From an uncultured Ruminococcus sp. (GTDB lineage Bacteria; Bacillota; Clostridia; Oscillospirales; Acutalibacteraceae): DNA of 6,807 nt. This document shows, one piece after another, positions 5,930 through 6,807 of the stretch (positions are counted from its first letter, which is position 1; each line of letters begins with the position of its first letter). A program made the position numbers and the translations under genes. The notes beneath the pieces are model-generated. The model had not been told where the DNA came from. It did not search any database and saw only the letters and a program-made list of their open reading frames with translations. The stretch is from the NCBI GenBank assembly GCA_902767175.1, contig CACXGH010000044.1, positions 1 through 6,807 of the forward strand. The letters run 5' to 3'.

Positions 5930-6005
5930 AGGAGCTAAAGCTTCCCGACGTCTGTTGACTGCGTCGCTCGCTCCAATCAAGCGAGCTTGTTGGAGCTTAG
6001 CTCCT
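5930..6005 (+). repeat. Multi-hairpin element in the spoIIR leader
   Basis: Three nested or adjacent pairings are visible. An outer stem pairs aggagctaaagct (5930-5942) with agcttagctcct (5994-6005), with one bulged A. Inside it, cgacg (5946-5950) pairs with cgtcg (5962-5966). A stronger hairpin pairs gctccaatcaag (5970-5981) with cttgttggagc (5986-5996), with one bulged T and a 4-base loop. The outer and last stems share 5994-5996, so they compete at one end. It ends 15 bases before the ribosome site of spoIIR. It may be a dispersed palindromic element or a structured 5' leader; it does not match a riboswitch class I know. Confidence 0.6.
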
Positions 6006-6020
6006 TGTTTAACAAAATTG

Positions 6021-6028
6021 AAAGGGAG
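6021..6028 (+). promoter_or_regulatory. Ribosome binding site setting the spoIIR start
   Basis: AAAGGGAG ends 7 bases before the ATG at 6036. It rules out the in-frame ATG-less upstream extension (from 5955), which would run through the hairpin element. Confidence 0.75.
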
Positions 6029-6035
6029 AAAAGCC

Positions 6036-6632
6036 ATGAAATACTTATTCAGGTCTGTTGTATGTTCGCTGCTGATATCATGTCTGCTTGCAATGACGGG
6101 TTTTTACGGAGCTTGTGAAGAAATCAGGGGCGAAGTGCTGAGACTTCATATACTTGCAAATTCAGACAGCGATGAGGATCAGCAGCTCAAGCTTAATGTC
6201 AGAGATGAGCTGCTTGAATATACGGAAAAGCTTTTCTCATCCTGCCGTGATAAGCAGTCGGCTGTCAGGGCTGCACGGCAGCATATTGACGAGATACAGG
6301 ACTTTGCCGAAAAAACGGTAAAGAAGTACGGATACGACTATCCTGTGCAGGCTTATGTCACGGATATGGACTTTGAAACGAGGGTTTACGATAATATTAC
6401 AATGCCTGCCGGACACTATGACGCACTGAGGGTTGTGATAGGCAGCGGAAGAGGACATAATTGGTGGTGTGTGCTTTATCCGGCGCTTTGTCTGCCGTCT
6501 GCAAAGGGTGATGAGCTTGATAATGCCATAAACAGCGGCGAAAGGGACATCGTCTCGGGCGGTGATAAATATGAGGTGAGATTCAGGCTTGTGGAATGGG
6601 CAGAGGCTTTCTTTTCTCTTTTCCATTGGTGA
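6036..6632 (+). CDS. spoIIR: Stage II sporulation protein R (SpoIIR)
   Basis: A 198-residue exported signalling protein. In Bacillus, SpoIIR is made in the forespore, crosses into the space between the two septal membranes and triggers the membrane protease SpoIIGA to cleave pro-sigma-E in the mother cell. The N-terminus has Lys2 and Arg6 followed by a hydrophobic stretch (about 7-25), fitting a signal peptide or membrane anchor. The family signatures are clear: LRLHILANSDSDEDQQLKL (35-53) followed by VRD, VVIGSGRGHNWWCVLYPALC (133-152), and YEVRFRLVEW (179-188) near the end. Length is slightly below the Bacillus protein (about 220). The start is chosen from the ribosome site; an upstream in-frame extension would displace the signal peptide. 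It stands alone, after the rqcH operon terminator, and its partners SpoIIGA and pro-sigma-E are not in the window. No canonical T-tailed terminator follows. Confidence 0.95.
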   Translation: MKYLFRSVVCSLLISCLLAMTGFYGACEEIRGEVLRLHILANSDSDEDQQLKLNVRDELLEYTEKLFSSCRDKQSAVRAARQHIDEIQDFAEKTVKKYGYDYPVQAYVTDMDFETRVYDNITMPAGHYDALRVVIGSGRGHNWWCVLYPALCLPSAKGDELDNAINSGERDIVSGGDKYEVRFRLVEWAEAFFSLFHW

Positions 6633-6684
6633 CTGACACCGGCCGGCTGTACATTCTGCGGATATCTTTGAGATTAATGATATA

Positions 6685-6745
6685 ATACTAATATCAAATA
6701 GACCTGACGACAAGCTTTGGCGCCCCTTCTATCTGATATTAGTAT
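6685..6745. repeat. 18-bp imperfect inverted repeat abutting the right 66-bp copy
   Basis: The left arm 6685-6702 (atactaatatcaaataga) pairs with the right arm 6728-6745 (tctatctgatattagtat) at 17 of 18 positions, around a 25-base spacer containing aagctt and ggcgcc. The last four bases of the right arm are also the first four of the 66-bp repeat. There is no T tract after it on the plus strand, so it is a poor intrinsic terminator. It could be a small palindromic element, an operator for a gene beyond the window, or a structural 3' end for spoIIR. Confidence 0.75.
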
Positions 6746-6807
6746 AACAAGCGTCGATGTCCCCCGAGTCTCGCCTGCCGGCTCGGTCGGTGCTTCTGCC
6801 TTCGGCA
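6742..6807 (+). repeat. Right copy of the 66-bp perfect inverted repeat
   Basis: This is the exact reverse complement of 19-84 and runs to the last base of the window, so its true outer end is unseen. By analogy with the left copy, it should continue with the ctgcc/ggcag and gtgtcc/ggacac hairpins. It lies about 110 bp after the spoIIR stop and, relative to that gene, has the same polarity as the left copy has to the MutS-like gene. One reading frame through it has no stop codon, but it has neither a start codon with a ribosome site nor any recognised similarity, so I do not call a gene. Confidence 0.95.

Noticed and set aside
5955..6035. An upstream extension of SpoIIR by 27 residues
   Set aside because: It translates through the hairpin element, displaces the signal peptide, and the ATG at 6036 has a well-placed AAAGGGAG.
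6237..6713. A 158-codon minus-strand open frame overlapping spoIIR
   Set aside because: It is antisense to the conserved SpoIIR motifs, its start lies within the 18-bp inverted repeat, and no ribosome site or known domain is visible.
1..6807. The block as a composite transposon or integron-like cassette bounded by the inverted repeats
   Set aside because: No transposase, integrase or target-site duplication is visible, and all recognisable genes are chromosomal housekeeping or sporulation genes.
6742..6807. A small protein gene in the open frame through the 66-bp repeat
   Set aside because: A GC-rich short sequence is often free of stops by chance; there is no start codon with a ribosome site and the element looks structural.

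Overview
The window looks like an ordinary chromosomal stretch from a spore-forming, low-to-medium-GC Firmicute of class Clostridia. A Ruminococcaceae/Oscillospirales-type gut organism is my best guess. The evidence is a clear spoIIR (endospore-specific), Bacillota-type TrmK, Nif3 and RqcH/FbpA genes, strong AGGAGG-type ribosome binding sites and intrinsic terminators with T-rich tails. The genus is an inference from sequence style only.

Layout, left to right. (1) Positions 1-84 hold a GC-rich, hairpin-rich non-coding repeat. Its 66-bp core (19-84) recurs as a perfect inverted copy at the right end (6742-6807). (2) A MutS-family ATPase without the mismatch-recognition domain lies on the minus strand (186-1808). 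It has a terminator at 95-123 and two candidate tandem promoters at 1875-1948. (3) A short DUF1858 CxxC protein (2186-2389) has a near-consensus sigma-A promoter and a terminator of its own. (4) A plus-strand operon trmK - nif3 - rqcH (2506-5714) has a 4-bp ATGA overlap and a 12-bp gap, and ends at a strong terminator (5850-5885). (5) spoIIR (6036-6632) is preceded by a sigma-F-like promoter and a leader able to fold into several hairpins. (6) An 18-bp imperfect inverted repeat follows and runs directly into the right copy of the 66-bp repeat.

How the genes work together. trmK (m1A22 in tRNA) and rqcH (rescue of stalled ribosomes by alanine tailing) are both translation-related. nif3 (metal-binding, function unsettled) is a common companion of trmK in Firmicutes. 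spoIIR is a separate, developmentally controlled unit: the forespore signal that triggers pro-sigma-E processing in the mother cell. The MutS-like gene and the DUF1858 gene are independent units reading away from each other.

I see no defence island, prophage, transposase, CRISPR array, tRNA or rRNA, and I cannot honestly claim a new multi-gene system. The most unusual feature is the pair of perfect 66-bp inverted repeats. They bracket all six genes, and each sits in the same orientation just beyond the 3' end of the outermost gene. Next are the structured spoIIR leader and two residue changes at functional motifs: Asn in the Walker B of the MutS-like ATPase, and Glu97 in place of Asp97 in RqcH.
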